From: Actinoplanes liguriensis | GTDB taxonomy: Bacteria; Actinomycetota; Actinomycetes; Mycobacteriales; Micromonosporaceae | Assembly (NCBI GenBank): GCA_000715855.1 | Contig: KL571426.1 | Coordinates: forward strand, 9,868 to 15,116 | Direction: 5' to 3' | Length of the DNA: 5,249 nucleotides | Shown here: positions 4,134-5,249 of the stretch, one piece after another | Layout: every line of letters starts with the position of its first letter | How positions within the stretch are numbered: position 1 is the first letter of the stretch | Position numbers and translations under genes: made by a program | Notes under the pieces: model-generated | What the model was told of the DNA's origin: nothing | The model's input: only the letters and a program-made list of their open reading frames with translations | The model's database searches: none

Positions 4134-5249
4134 ATGATCGGCGGCGGTCAGACTGCCCGGATGGGTTACCGCCGCACGGCAGGGGACCAGCACGCCGTCC
4201 CGGCCGTGACGCCGGCCCCGGCTCGCCCACACCCCGTGACCGCGACCGATCAGGTGCTGCGGCTGCAGAGACTGGCCGGCAACCGGGCGGTCAGCGCGCT
4301 CGTCGCCCAGCGCATGCTGCCCACCCCGGCGACCGGCGACGGCCTGCGGCGGTACGCACCGGGCGACTTCACCTTCGTCAAGGAGTTCACCGGCGGCTCC
4401 AGCCAGCCGTGGCACGTCCGGGTCGGCGGCGCCGAGAAGGTCTTCAAGTTCGCCCGCCGCCGCGATCGCACCGCCGCCCGCCCGGCCGGTGAGCCGGGCC
4501 CGCCCGCCGCCGGTGAGCGGGCCGCGGTCGAGGCGACGAAACTGGCGCCCGAGGACGTCATGCGCACCGAGATGCTGACCGGCAAGCTCTACGAGGCGGC
4601 CGGCGCACGGGTCCTGCCGGCCGAGTTCGCCTGGGTCGCCACCGACCACCAGGGCACACCACAGTGGTCGTTCGCGCAGGTCACCGACTTCCGATCGGAC
4701 GCGCAGGAGCCGGACCAGGAGGAGCTCGCCCTGTCGCCGGACTTCCAGCGCGACATCGGGCTGGACGCCGTCCTGGCCATCTTCGACCTGCACAAGCCGG
4801 CCAACTGGCTGAAGTCCGGCGACCGGATGATCCGGCAGGACCTCGGCGGGGCCATGCACGCCAAGGCGCAGGGCGGGCGCAAGCCGGACAACGCGTTCCT
4901 GACCAGCACCGACCTGATGGGGACGATCCAGGGCATGGGCGCCCACCAGGACTCGCCCTACGCCGGCGTCACCGAGCAGCACCTGGCCGAGTCCCTGATC
5001 GGGCTGCGGCGGCGACTCCCCGCGGATCGTGTCGAGGAGCTCGTCACCGCCAGCGGGCTGCCCGAGGCCGACCAGCGCCGGCTCATCAAGGCGCTCAACG
5101 ACCGGATCGACGCGGGCGTGGCCTGGGCGCAGTCGCGGGGAGCGGAGGAGGTGCCGGTCGACTTCGACGGCTCACAGCGCCTCGAGCCGCGGAGCGACAT
5201 GGGCGAGCCGGACGGGCTGCTCGACCGGTACGGCGACATCGGCGGGGTT
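4134..5249 (+). CDS. Tagged HipA/PI3K-like kinase-fold protein, putative injection-system effector (3' end outside window)
   Basis: The frame is open to the right edge, giving 372 codons. The tag LQRLAGNRAVSALVAQRML (44-62) matches that of the divergent gene at 12 of 19 residues. A kinase-like domain follows: a glycine-rich loop EFTGGSSQPWHVRV (84-97), the likely ATP-contacting lysine in KVFKFARR (K105), a HipA-like helix with E146 in RTEMLTGKLYEAAGARV, a putative catalytic segment IFDLHKPANW (216-225) and a metal-binding segment RQDLGGAMHAKAQGG (234-248). N224 and D236 would bind metal. The helical tail (about 265-325) also fits secreted HipA/PI3K-like families known from MuF-type and effector proteins. 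The Asp usually just before the Asn is Ala here, so activity is uncertain; D218 or H220 might replace it. A Pro/Gly-rich insert lies at ~111-130. No signal peptide is seen. The start is unsure: no ribosome site precedes ATG 4134, ATG 4161 or GTG 4077. Third-position GC falls upstream of ~4115. Confidence 0.75.
   Translation, partial: MIGGGQTARMGYRRTAGDQHAVPAVTPAPARPHPVTATDQVLRLQRLAGNRAVSALVAQRMLPTPATGDGLRRYAPGDFTFVKEFTGGSSQPWHVRVGGAEKVFKFARRRDRTAARPAGEPGPPAAGERAAVEATKLAPEDVMRTEMLTGKLYEAAGARVLPAEFAWVATDHQGTPQWSFAQVTDFRSDAQEPDQEELALSPDFQRDIGLDAVLAIFDLHKPANWLKSGDRMIRQDLGGAMHAKAQGGRKPDNAFLTSTDLMGTIQGMGAHQDSPYAGVTEQHLAESLIGLRRRLPADRVEELVTASGLPEADQRRLIKALNDRIDAGVAWAQSRGAEEVPVDFDGSQRLEPRSDMGEPDGLLDRYGDIGGV

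Noticed and set aside
3945..4982. Upstream extension of the minus-strand frame, giving a 647-residue reading from 4982 to 3039
   Set aside because: The part above 3944 lies antisense to the kinase-like gene and across the promoter and palindrome. Its amino acid pattern is low-complexity shadow coding, and a good ribosome site stands at 3944.
1..5249. tRNA, rRNA, CRISPR array, insertion sequence, terminal inverted repeats or attachment site
   Set aside because: No spacer-repeat pattern, transposase frame, terminal inverted repeat or tRNA-like cloverleaf was seen on reading both strands.

Overview
The window is very GC-rich with strong G/C third-position bias, GTG starts, a candidate leaderless promoter and a NarL/LuxR-type regulator. 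This fits a filamentous actinomycete, perhaps Micromonosporaceae or a relative; the genus is inferred from composition and gene style only. Five protein genes are supported, two of them cut by the window edges.

Left part (2-1520, minus strand): a LuxR-type regulator with an atypical receiver-like N-terminus (900-1520) is followed, 73 bases downstream on the same strand, by an exported TolB-like beta-propeller protein with PD40 repeats (2-826, 3' end outside the window). Between the regulator and the divergent gene at 1703 lies a compact control region. It holds three direct repeats at an exact 11-bp period (1565-1597) just upstream of a candidate -10 for the regulator, and a probable leaderless promoter (1667-1702) for the plus-strand gene.

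Middle (1703-2986, plus strand): a 427-residue single-pass membrane protein. It has Ig-like beta domains before the membrane helix, then a Thr/Pro/Gly-rich linker and a C-terminal beta domain with two cysteines. It resembles the COG1470-type membrane proteins that accompany contractile injection system (CIS/eCIS) loci in Streptomyces. A nested hairpin at 3002-3035 can end transcription from both sides.

Right part (3039-5249): two divergent genes whose N-termini share one tag, LQRxAGNxAVxxxxAQRxL. One (3039-3944, minus) continues into a Gln/Glu-rich linker and a long glycine/alanine-rich hydrophobic C-terminus. The other (4134 to the right edge, plus) continues into a HipA/PI3K-like kinase fold. 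The spacer between them has a well-formed promoter for the minus gene with a perfect 15-bp palindrome lying on its -35 and spacer.

Reading: the shared tag is typical of proteins encoded around actinobacterial eCIS loci, including DUF4157-containing ones. Together with the membrane protein this suggests an accessory or cargo region of a contractile injection system: a kinase-like effector, a membrane-active-looking effector, a membrane protein that could recruit or trigger the particle, and a local regulator. No sheath, tube, baseplate or AAA+ gene is in the window, so the link to an injection system is inference.
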